In this document: piece after piece, positions 8,001 to 14,498 of the stretch
Numbering within the stretch: position 1 is the first letter of the stretch
Layout: every line of letters starts with the position of its first letter
Source of the DNA: DASUZD01 sp036377055
GTDB lineage: Bacteria > Actinomycetota > Thermoleophilia > Gaiellales > Gaiellaceae
DNA length: 17,000 bases
Direction: 5' to 3'
Assembly (NCBI GenBank): GCA_036377055.1
Contig: DASUZD010000076.1
Coordinates: forward strand, 1 to 17,000
The notes under the pieces: generated by a model
Seen by the model: only the letters and a program-made list of their open reading frames with translations
What the model was told of the DNA's origin: nothing
Database searches by the model: none
Translations under genes and position numbers: made by a program

Positions 8001-11000
8001 GGCCGTGACGGACCGGAGGTCGCTCGCCAGGTCGTAGCAGTAGTTGGTGACGCGCGTGCCGGTGGAGTTCCCGTCCTTCGGATAGAGCGTCTCCTTCGTC
8101 ACGCGGTCCAGCGTGTCGTAGGCCGTCTCGGTGACGTAGTCGTTCGCGATCGCCGTCGTCGCGACGCCGAGCGGCAGCGTCACCCGCGTCGGGCGACCCG
8201 CCGAGTCGTACACGTACTCGGTTCGCTCAGAGCCGGTCGACTGGTCCGGACCGACCATCGCCGTCGCCCGGTCCATCGCGTCGAACGAGTACGTCGTCTT
8301 CGCGCCTCCACCCGGGGAGTACGCAGGCGAAGCCTGGCTCGTGACGTTGTTGTTCGGGTCGTAATCGGTGGCTGTCCAGATGAGCGTTCCGCGCGCCTGG
8401 CTGGTCGACTTCGGCTCGCTCGTCGCACCGAGGCGATGGAAGCTGTCGTAGTCGGAGTACTGGCGATACTCGCGCGCGTTCGCGCCCGTGTCGTTCGCGT
8501 GCAGCGGGTCCTGGAGCCAGAGCTGGTTGCCGTCGGCGTCGAACCCGAAGCGCGTCGTCTGTGACTTGGCGTCGCGGATCTCGGTCGCCAGTCCGTTCGC
8601 GTCGTGCGAGACGTACGTGGTCGTGTGGTTGTTGGCGTCGGTCTGCGAGGCGACGGTGCCGTCGAGGTTGTACGTGAACGCCGTCGCGTACCCGAGCGGG
8701 TCGGTGACGCGCGTGAGGTTGCCCTTCGAGTCGTAGGCGTACGCCCACTGGAAGTCGTTGGTCGGCGTCGCCGTCGCCACGCCCTTCGGCGTCGTCAACT
8801 TCGAGATCTGGCTGATGTGCGGGATCGTCCGGCCGGCTTCCCACTTCCCGCTGACGTCGTTGCCGTCGACCGCGACGTTCTCGTACTCGTACGTCGTGTG
8901 GTTCCGGAGCTGATCCCACTCGTCCGTGACGAGGCCGTTCGCGTTGAAGGCGCGCTCCCTGAAGTTCCCGGTCGGCTCGGTCACCATCGTCAGTTGCCGG
9001 TCCGAGCTCCAGGCCTGCGTCGTGACCTGGTTCTTCGGGTTCGTGATGCTCGTCACCTTGCCCTCGGTGTCGTAGCCGTACTTCCAGACGCGCGATAGCG
9101 GCAGGGTGACCGTGGTCACGCGGTTCGTCGCGTCGTAGGTGTAGGTCGTCGTCGCGCCCGAGCGGTCGGTGCGCGAGGCGAGCTTCCAGCGGTCAGTGCC
9201 GAAGCCCGGGCCGAGGTAGGCGAAGGTCGTCTCGGTCCCGCGCGGGTCGCGGACGCTGTAGATCCGCGTCGACTCGTTCGGGGTCTTCGGGTCCGGGTTG
9301 ACGCGATTCGCTGCGAGCGGGATCGCCGGCCCGGAGCCGTCCGAGGTCGTGTAGGTGAAGACGTAGCTGCGGTCGGCGAGGAAGGAGCCGTCGGCCTTCG
9401 TCCCGCCGCGCTCGATGATGCGCAACAGGTTCCCGTCCTCGTAGTACTCGAAGTCGAGGGCGTGTCCGGAGTGGTCGGCGATCCGCTTGATCTTGCCGCG
9501 CACTTGCGGCTTCTTGGCGTCCGCCTTCGTCCAGTAGGTGATCGTGTAGCTTCGGCCGCCGGCGTCCGTGACGGAGCTGATGTGCTTCTTGACGCCGCCC
9601 GGATCGTCGGCTGCCGCGACCGTCGACTCGGTCAGGGTGAGCGTCTGTCCGTTCTTGTCCTGGACGCTCGTCGGGTAGCCGTCGACGTCGTAGAAGTACG
9701 TGATCCGGTCGGGCGTCGTCAGCGCCCATTTCTTCGTCGTGTCGGTCGTCGAGTAGACGCGCAGGTACAGGTGTTCCCCTGCCGGCGCCTCCCAGTTGCC
9801 GTCCGAGTTCGAGTCGGTGAAGCGGTGCGTCGTCCCGTCGGCGTCCGCGTACTCGATGAACTTGTTCGAGCGGCCGGCGATCGCGTCGGCGTTGTTCGGG
9901 TGGATGTCGATCGGGTTGCCGAAGCGCGTCAGCGTGGAGATCCCGACCGACCAGTTGTTCCCGCCCTGACACTCGCACTTCTTCTCGAGCGCGTTGTAGG
10001 TGAGGTCGACCTTCGTATCGAGTCCGCGGCCCACGGAGGTGAGCGGCTCCCATCGCAGCAGGGAGTTCCCGTTGGCCACGTTGACGAGGTGCTGCATGCC
10101 GGCGCCGAGGTTCTCCGAGTCGTACTGGTAGTAGCGCTCGAGCCCAAGCGCGTCGCGAACGAGCGCCTTGTTCACGATCACGGGGTTCTCGTTGGGCTGG
10201 TTGCCCTTGTCGGCGAACCAGACGAGGCTCGTCTTGCTGTAGAGGTCGAACCGAAGCGTGTACTGGGCGCGATCGACACCGTCCGGCAGCGTCGGCGGGT
10301 CGACGAGCACGCGGAGCACCCTCGACTGCCCCGCCGGCAGGTCGGATCCGAGCAGGACGTCGGGGCCGTCGGTGACGACCGCCGGCGCGTCGGGGCTGTA
10401 CCAGCGGGAGCGCAGCACGACATCGCTCGCGAGCCAGGTGACGCCGCTGTTGTTCGTGACGGTCACGTCGACGCCCGACTTGTCCTGGGTGCCCAACGTC
10501 GGGTCGTAGGTCACCACCGGCGGGATCGCGGTTGGGCTGAAGCCCGCCTTGTACTTCGTCCCGGTCGTGTTAGTCGTCGTGACCGTGACGCCGCTCGAGG
10601 TGGCGATGCGTCCGACGGAGTCGTATGCCTTCGTCGTCAGCGTGTGCGGCGTCGCGTCGTACGACGGCACGGCCTGGTCGAGCGTGTTCCACGTGACGCT
10701 GTACGGCGAGGTCGTGTCGTCCGTCAGGCGGACGCCGTCCACGAAGAACTCGACGCGCGAGATCGGCCTGCCGCCGCTCGCGCTCGCCGTGAAGCTGACG
10801 GCGGAGCCGCTGACGGTCGCGTTCGCCAGCGGAGCGGTAACGCTGGTCGTCGGCTGTGCGGTGTTGTCGACCGTGACGCTCGTCGCAGACGAGGTGGTCA
10901 CGTTGCCGGCATCGTCGGTCGCGCGCGCGGTCAGCGAGTGCGCCGCATTCGTGTCGGCGGTCGTATTCCACGTCATCGAGTAGGGTGCCGTCGTGTCGGT

Positions 11001-13466
11001 CGACTTCACCGCGCCGTCGACGAGGAACTCGACCTTCGAGACCTGGCTGTCATCGCTGGCCGCAGCGTTCACGGTCTGCGCGCTGCCGCTGACGATGTCG
11101 CTCGGCGCGGGCGAGGCGATCGTCTCAGACGGCCCGGCCGCGTGGCTCCCGTCCGTGTAGGTGAGTGAGAGCTTCGGCCGCCAGGTCGGGTCGTCGCTGT
11201 AGTCGTCGCTGGCGTAGGCGAACCAGTTCGCGGAGACCGGGGTCTCGCTCGCGAACTTGAGCAGCAGGCCGAGGTTCGGCGCGTCGCTCGAGACCCACTT
11301 CTGGACGGCGGACGCGACGTTGAAGTCGTCCCAGCCCTCGACGTCGTTGACGGTGTGGACCTTCGACGCGACCACGGTCGGGTCGTAGTCGCCGCCGGCG
11401 GTCTTCCACTTCACGCCTCCGTAGGTTTCGTTCCAGCTCGCGCCGTCTCCGGTGCAGGCGCCGAACCCGGTCCCTTCCGTCCAGGCGCTCGTGACGCGAT
11501 GGACGTTGACGGTCACGGTTTGCGCGGGCGGCATGATGTCCGTGTGCAGTGAGAGCGTCGCGTTCGAGACCGTCGCGTTCGCCGGGATGTCGCGTAGGTC
11601 GAACTGGAGCAGCGGTCGGTAGAACCAGTTCGTCGCGGGCGTCCAGCCGTCGGTGTCGTCGCCGATCATCAGGTCGTCGTCGGTGCCGTGGTTGTCGCAG
11701 TTCGGATCGCCCGTCATGAAGGCGAGATCGGTGCCGTTGCTCTCGGGACCGAGCTGGAGCGTCTTCGTCGCGTAGCCGTCGGCAGGCAGCGTCACCGTCT
11801 GCTCGTACGAGGGCCAGCCGTTGACCAGGATCTTGTAGCTGAAGGTCTTGCCCGCCGCTGCGCTCGTGTCGCGGTACGTCGTGACGGTGGGATCGCCGAT
11901 CTTGGCGATCAGCGTCGACGCCGACGCGGTGAAGTTCGCTGTCGGCGAGCGGTGGATCTCGTAGCCCTGGAAGGCGTGCCCGTCCGGGTAGGCGTACGGG
12001 CTCCAGCGCAGGTCAGCGCCGTTCGAGTGGAGGGTCTCAGGCTTGTAGAGCTTGACGGCGTCGCTCGTGTACGTGACGTCGAGCTTCGGCGCCTGGGTCG
12101 GGTCGTACGCGTCCGCGCCGGGCGGCGCGGGGCCGCCGACGTCCAAGGGCTCGGTGGTGCGCTTGAGCAGGAAGCCGTAGTTCGGCTGCGTGCCGTTGAC
12201 CCAGTTCTGGACGGTCGTCTTGACGTCCCAGCTCATCCAGCCGGAAGCGGCATGCGCGGCCAGCGTGTAGCTCGAGAGCACCGTCGCGTCCCAGCCGAGC
12301 TGGTTCGTGGTCGTGCTGGTCGTGTTCCAGGCATTGGTCATCCGGTAGGCGTTGATCGTGTGGCTGTTGTCGCCGCAGGTGAAAGTCGACGTGAAAAGGC
12401 AGTCGGTCTCGTCGTTCCAGAGCCCGAGCGTGGCCGAGCTGACGGTCGCCCCCGGCGGTAGGTCGGCGAGGTCGAACTGCACCGCCGCGCGCCAACTGTC
12501 CGTCTCGTCGGTGCCGATCCAGAGCGGACTGCCCATGTCGGTGCAGCTCGGGCACGTGGCCTGAAAATCGGCCGTCTGCATCGGCGGCTGGATCTTGATC
12601 GTCGGGTCGAGCAGGACCGGGAAGCGCCGGCCCGGCGTGAGGAGCCATTTCTCGTCGACCGTGAGCTGGACGACGAAGCTCCGGCCGGCTCGCGTGACGT
12701 CGAGCGTCACCGCGTTCTTCGGGCCTCTCGGGCCGCCGCGGAGAGACGACCCCAGCGCCGCACCGGCTTCGTCGACTCGCGGCGGAGCGATCTGGAAGAG
12801 CGGGCCCGGATGGCCGGGCGCCACGAACGCCCAGGCGCCGTTTCGCAGGCGCTTTGCGCCCATGTGGAGTCCTGCCGCAGGGGTGAGGGTGAAGCTGTAC
12901 TGCGTCGGAGCGCCTGCATTCGCGAGCACGAGCGTCTCTTTGAGCCCGTCGGGCGCTAGCGCGTAGCGCAAGTCGACGCCGTCGCGGACGCCCGGGTAGA
13001 CGATCTCGTCACCGCTGACGGACGCGGCGCTCTCGGCTGCGCCCTCGAGGGTGAGGTCGAGTGCCGCGCCGGCCGCGTCGAGGTGCAGGTAGCCCGGACC
13101 GCTCTTCGCCTTGAAGAGGGCGTCGAAGCTGTTCGCCTCGTTACGGAACGCGTAGCCGGGCTTCGCCGCCGGCACGAGCTTGGAGCTGATCGGCTGCCAG
13201 CGGCCCTGCCGGTCGCGGTAGTTGACCGGCGCGGCGTAGAGCGACGTGGTGAAGGAGCCGTCGCCGTTCCGGTAGGTCACGCTCTTCTGCGTTCGCTTGA
13301 CGACGTCCTGCGCCGCCGCGGATGCGCCCGCGGGGCGCGGAGCCACCGGACCGGCGACCACGAACGCCGCCACTGCAACCGCGATCGCGGTCGCCCAGCC
13401 GCCTGGCGGTCGCACCTCCGCGGCCTGCCTCGCCTTGCCGATCACGCGATGACCAAATCCGAACAC
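5100..13466 (-). CDS. giant secreted WapA/RHS-type YD-repeat protein with DNRLRE and Ig-like modules
   Basis: The 2788 residues begin with a hydrophobic signal segment (about 24-50) ending near AxA-type sites, so it is exported. Order, rough residues: WapA-like N-terminal region (54-287, with NYRDRQGRWQP); DNRLRE-type module 1 (288-466); FN3-like (468-562); DNRLRE-type module 2 (565-771); two Ig-like modules (781-868, 872-966) sharing a VEF-VDG / PYS-TWNT pattern; a CARDB/NBR1-like module (971-1099); and an RHS/YD-repeat shell (1104-2610) with dozens of YD motifs such as TYTYDATNRV and ending GRFLQQD...NRYAYAGGNP. A unique tip follows (2611-2788). RHS shells encapsulate and deliver C-terminal toxins, and B. 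subtilis WapA is the closest described analogue. The GTG start has GGGGGAGG (13473-13480) six bases upstream and a plausible promoter. The usual Asp-Pro of the shell-closing motif reads Glu-Lys (VEKDGH, 2605-2610). The shell call is firm; toxin function is inferred. Confidence 0.92.
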   Translation of the reverse strand: MFGFGHRVIGKARQAAEVRPPGGWATAIAVAVAAFVVAGPVAPRPAGASAAAQDVVKRTQKSVTYRNGDGSFTTSLYAAPVNYRDRQGRWQPISSKLVPAAKPGYAFRNEANSFDALFKAKSGPGYLHLDAAGAALDLTLEGAAESAASVSGDEIVYPGVRDGVDLRYALAPDGLKETLVLANAGAPTQYSFTLTPAAGLHMGAKRLRNGAWAFVAPGHPGPLFQIAPPRVDEAGAALGSSLRGGPRGPKNAVTLDVTRAGRSFVVQLTVDEKWLLTPGRRFPVLLDPTIKIQPPMQTADFQATCPSCTDMGSPLWIGTDETDSWRAAVQFDLADLPPGATVSSATLGLWNDETDCLFTSTFTCGDNSHTINAYRMTNAWNTTSTTTNQLGWDATVLSSYTLAAHAASGWMSWDVKTTVQNWVNGTQPNYGFLLKRTTEPLDVGGPAPPGADAYDPTQAPKLDVTYTSDAVKLYKPETLHSNGADLRWSPYAYPDGHAFQGYEIHRSPTANFTASASTLIAKIGDPTVTTYRDTSAAAGKTFSYKILVNGWPSYEQTVTLPADGYATKTLQLGPESNGTDLAFMTGDPNCDNHGTDDDLMIGDDTDGWTPATNWFYRPLLQFDLRDIPANATVSNATLSLHTDIMPPAQTVTVNVHRVTSAWTEGTGFGACTGDGASWNETYGGVKWKTAGGDYDPTVVASKVHTVNDVEGWDDFNVASAVQKWVSSDAPNLGLLLKFASETPVSANWFAYASDDYSDDPTWRPKLSLTYTDGSHAAGPSETIASPAPSDIVSGSAQTVNAAASDDSQVSKVEFLVDGAVKSTDTTAPYSMTWNTTADTNAAHSLTARATDDAGNVTTSSATSVTVDNTAQPTTSVTAPLANATVSGSAVSFTASASGGRPISRVEFFVDGVRLTDDTTSPYSVTWNTLDQAVPSYDATPHTLTTKAYDSVGRIATSSGVTVTTTNTTGTKYKAGFSPTAIPPVVTYDPTLGTQDKSGVDVTVTNNSGVTWLASDVVLRSRWYSPDAPAVVTDGPDVLLGSDLPAGQSRVLRVLVDPPTLPDGVDRAQYTLRFDLYSKTSLVWFADKGNQPNENPVIVNKALVRDALGLERYYQYDSENLGAGMQHLVNVANGNSLLRWEPLTSVGRGLDTKVDLTYNALEKKCECQGGNNWSVGISTLTRFGNPIDIHPNNADAIAGRSNKFIEYADADGTTHRFTDSNSDGNWEAPAGEHLYLRVYSTTDTTKKWALTTPDRITYFYDVDGYPTSVQDKNGQTLTLTESTVAAADDPGGVKKHISSVTDAGGRSYTITYWTKADAKKPQVRGKIKRIADHSGHALDFEYYEDGNLLRIIERGGTKADGSFLADRSYVFTYTTSDGSGPAIPLAANRVNPDPKTPNESTRIYSVRDPRGTETTFAYLGPGFGTDRWKLASRTDRSGATTTYTYDATNRVTTVTLPLSRVWKYGYDTEGKVTSITNPKNQVTTQAWSSDRQLTMVTEPTGNFRERAFNANGLVTDEWDQLRNHTTYEYENVAVDGNDVSGKWEAGRTIPHISQISKLTTPKGVATATPTNDFQWAYAYDSKGNLTRVTDPLGYATAFTYNLDGTVASQTDANNHTTTYVSHDANGLATEIRDAKSQTTRFGFDADGNQLWLQDPLHANDTGANAREYRQYSDYDSFHRLGATSEPKSTSQARGTLIWTATDYDPNNNVTSQASPAYSPGGGAKTTYSFDAMDRATAMVGPDQSTGSERTEYVYDSAGRPTRVTLPLGVATTAIANDYVTETAYDTLDRVTKETLYPKDGNSTGTRVTNYCYDLASDLRSVTAPHGALSDAPTPFTSCPAESAPSSYVYTAASYSTKYSYNADHTLKSTIDPLGDTSSQTYDANTNVDTETDEESNVLRYTFNQRDDLIQQEEPFDPSRPTRKLFTKYTYDGVGNLASEISPRAVDTQGAGPYTTFVTTYGYDAVDQLTMITQPVDGSTRQAWTHYGYDTNGNQTFATLPVDTNNPTLVAANQQTRATYFDTGAIRTIDYPDKGVTTFDYTAQGWQSSRKPAGGPEETWTYYDDGELKEQADPNGHPSKYTYDLDNNLIRTEDASGVDSPTESPLVVEQDYNGFDEPTEIRQRKEPPGQTPPAWRITDYTYDANGNLQTRLDEGRTQTFGYDQADRFTSQLDANGAGCADDRQLTATYLRNSWQTGEVVSKSDGTCTPTNWPIKRQTAWTYFQNGRPQTVQSWKGTQTPANLIESHTLDYETGGVYLNGNRTKDTFTLQGPGTASCRATSCAATFAYDARDRLTQWVNGLPGTEASTTAYTLDATTTGVDTLEGNVTKEVVTGANARTRDYTYNTAGQLKSLTINGVPNQLYFYDSKTGDIRCVTDPGYTASLCDGDGSAKPGLRDWYKFDPLDRMKAFKSYRTNATVDTSYVYDAFDRVSNQTEVQNGGPARTSSFTYLVTSDEISSDTQSGASTTSKRYTYDLADERVDATVTTSSTQDYSYGRNMRGDVSLLVDDSGAVADSYGYKPYGNLDGSISRGDLDATNPFNAFRFNDKRFDSGSRSIDMGARRYEPDDGRFLQQDFFRDATDELGISQNEPTENRYAYAGGNPVTFVEKDGHAPHPPFYPGQKGVQKKEIYGPRCFTGPGGTECQPHAHLCTVLLRVKCHKIDRGKPVCGFEWYLNFTKSSQDGLGFITNVRGDYVVNDEGFERPRHLTNPNVSRDEAKGFWPTDEWRLHASSPSDHVYRYRTPSGARARGKFREGNDVTLHLRIYDNRGHETPPMLPAMEFRTTFDLHP
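5103..5636 (-). other. C-terminal tip domain of the RHS protein (residues 2611-2788), unrecognised
   Basis: This is the part after the YD-repeat shell, where RHS/WapA proteins carry their variable effector. It starts with a proline-rich hinge (HAPHPPFYPGQKG), then a Cys/His-rich segment with C2633, C2642, H2645, H2647, C2649, C2657, H2658 and C2667. After it comes a stretch predicted by eye to be beta-rich (GFEWYLNF, RGDYVVNDEG, EWRLHAS, DHVYRYRTPSG, VTLHLRIYDNRG, MEFRTTFDLHP). I see no nuclease, deaminase or ADP-ribosyltransferase motif that I can name. Five cysteines in an exported protein could form disulfides or bind metal. GC in sample stretches (5101-5160, 36/60; 5401-5460, 34/60) is lower than in, for example, 10801-10860 (44/60), which fits tip exchange, but the samples are small. 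Confidence 0.6.
10569..11126 (-). repeat. tandem pair of diverged Ig-like modules within the RHS gene
   Basis: Residues 781-868 (10863-11126) and 872-966 (10569-10853) are two copies of the same bacterial Ig-like module. Each has a P-x-N/D-x-x-VSGSA opening, a KVEFLVDG or RVEFFVDG strand, a TTAPYSMTWNT or TTSPYSVTWNT strand, and a final HSLTARATDDAGN or HTLTTKAYDSVGR strand. The copies have diverged at the protein level and are not recent DNA duplications. They likely act as rigid stalk spacers between the wall-proximal DNRLRE modules and the YD shell. Confidence 0.75.
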
Positions 13467-13503
13467 GCCGTGCCTCCCCCTCAGAGCTGGATCGAGGCCG
13501 CGG

Positions 13504-13532
13504 AAGGTAGGCCCGGCCCGGGCGAACGTCTA
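13504..13532 (-). promoter_or_regulatory. putative sigma-70-type promoter for the RHS gene
   Basis: Read on the - strand, TAGACG (13527-13532) and TACCTT (13504-13509) are separated by exactly 17 bases. The first matches TTGACA at four of six positions and the second fits the TAnnnT form common in actinobacteria. Transcription would start near 13497, giving a leader of about 30 bases before the GTG start at 13466, which includes the strong GGGGGAGG ribosome site. The spacer contains the palindrome GCCCGGGC (13516-13523), a possible binding site. This is pattern matching only, and RHS could also be read through from the upstream regulator gene. Confidence 0.4.
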
Positions 13533-13548
13533 TGACGAGCTGGGGGCC

Positions 13549-13574
13549 GCGACTGCCAATCTCATGGCAGTCGC
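13549..13574 (-). terminator. perfect 10-bp stem-loop between the LuxR-type gene and the RHS gene
   Basis: The + strand reads GCGACTGCCA, six loop bases (13559-13564), then TGGCAGTCGC, a perfect inverted repeat. It begins nine bases after the regulator's stop codon (13584-13586) in the direction of transcription and sits upstream of the putative RHS promoter. A terminator or transcript-end hairpin of the regulator gene is the simplest reading. There is no T-tract after the stem on the - strand (GGCCCCCAGC follows), so if it terminates it is the tail-less kind often proposed in high-GC actinobacteria. An operator for the adjacent regulator is the alternative. Confidence 0.55.
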
Positions 13575-13583
13575 CCGCCCCTG

Positions 13584-14258
13584 CTACGTGTCGAGAATCC
13601 CGTACCGCGCCGCGAAGACGAGCGCCTGCTGGCGGTTGGCCGCGCCGATCCGCTTGTAGAGGTTCGCGATCAGGCGGTGCATCTGGCGTTCGGAGTAGCG
13701 GGCGGCCTGCGCCATGCTCGCGATCGTGACCCCGTCGGCCATCGCCCGCAGCCACCCTGCCTCGTTGTCGGAGATCGGCAGCGGGCCTTCGCCCCCCTGA
13801 CGGTCGGCGAGCTGACGCGCGATCAGGCACGGGAGCAGCGTCGTCCCCTCGAGCGCCGCACAGACGGCGGAGACGATCAACTCGGTCGGCGCCTCGCGGG
13901 GGACCGTGCCCGAGAGGCCGAGGCGAAGCGCGCGGCGGTAGTTCGACAGGCTCGGATCCTCGAGCAGCGCGACGACGACCACGCCTGGTGTCTCGGTCAA
14001 CGCCGCCAGCTCGGCCCAGCTCGTCTCGCTGTCGATCGTGAACACGACGGCGTCCGCGGCTTCGACTCGGTCATCGAGGAAGCCGAGCTCCTCGACGGCG
14101 AAGCCGGCCTCGGCGAACGTCGCGGCCAGGCCACGACGGTAGGCGGGTAGGCGTTCGACGATCGCGACTCGACAGATGTCGACGTGCTCGTCGTGGTCGA
14201 TGGTCGAGATCGCCGACGAATGCGGCGAATCCGCAACAAAGCTTCCCCTAAGCCCCAT
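13584..14258 (-). CDS. LuxR-family regulator with a degenerate receiver domain
   Basis: The 224 residues comprise a receiver-like domain (about 28-137) and a C-terminal LuxR-type helix-turn-helix (about 160-224, with SERQMHRLIANLYKRIGAANRQ aligning with the recognition-helix region of NarL/FixJ proteins). The usual acidic pair after the first strand is E35-R36 (IVERLP where family members have IVDDHP). The phospho-acceptor Asp position appears to be T74, and the conserved Lys is R121 (GTVPREA). It is therefore probably not controlled by a canonical histidine kinase and may bind a ligand or act constitutively. ATG at 14258 is preceded by GGGGGAG with short spacing. It lies 117 bases upstream of the RHS gene on the same strand and divergent from the SpoIID-like gene, so it may regulate either or both (inference from position). 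Confidence 0.85.
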   Translation of the reverse strand: MGLRGSFVADSPHSSAISTIDHDEHVDICRVAIVERLPAYRRGLAATFAEAGFAVEELGFLDDRVEAADAVVFTIDSETSWAELAALTETPGVVVVALLEDPSLSNYRRALRLGLSGTVPREAPTELIVSAVCAALEGTTLLPCLIARQLADRQGGEGPLPISDNEAGWLRAMADGVTIASMAQAARYSERQMHRLIANLYKRIGAANRQQALVFAARYGILDT

Positions 14259-14397
14259 TTCTCCCCCTGCCTAGCCTGACTGAACTTGTCTGTCTGAGTT
14301 ACGGACGCGCAGAGTAGCGCTTACAACGCGTGTTCGAAAGGTTTTTCACAAACGGCACTCGGTTGTCAGCGCAGTGTCGTGATGCTGCAAAACCGTG

Positions 14398-14436
14398 GCG
14401 TGCCTCTGCCATAACACGGCAATCGATCCGGCACGC
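14398..14436. repeat. two-tier inverted repeat in the divergent intergenic region
   Basis: GCGTGCC (14398-14404) pairs with GGCACGC (14430-14436). Inside it, TGCC (14407-14410) pairs with GGCA (14418-14421) around a seven-base A-rich loop. The structure lies 62 bases upstream of the SpoIID-like GTG start and could be a leader hairpin or a binding site. The right arm runs into the palindrome CACGCGTG (14432-14439). The 8-mer ACGCGTGT occurs at 14326-14333 and again at 14433-14440. I recognise no known riboswitch in 14259-14498 and no convincing promoter hexamers on either strand. Confidence 0.35.
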
Positions 14437-14498
14437 GTGTCGTAGACGACCGCGCGGAGACCGGCTTACCTGCTCCCGTCGAGGTTTTGGGGGGAGCA

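Noticed and set aside
7242..8564. 440-residue + strand open frame
   Set aside because: Shadow of the YD-repeat coding region; composition is dominated by Arg and Val and no family features are visible.
9462..11168. 568-residue open frame on the + strand inside the RHS gene
   Set aside because: It is antisense to a clearly coding gene, Arg/Val/Asp-rich and repetitive with no domain, as expected for a high-GC shadow frame.
14311..14339. Possible promoter for the LuxR-type gene (TACTCT with a TTTCGA 17 bases upstream on the - strand)
   Set aside because: The -10 form is acceptable but the -35 hexamer matches poorly, so it is not listed as a feature.
14363..14391. TTGTCA as a -35 element for the SpoIID-like gene
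   Set aside because: No TAnnnT-type -10 element follows at 16-18 bases.
14259..14498. c-di-AMP (ydaO) riboswitch, which often precedes cell-wall hydrolase genes in actinobacteria
   Set aside because: I could not find the conserved ydaO core segments in this stretch; a covariance-model scan would settle it.
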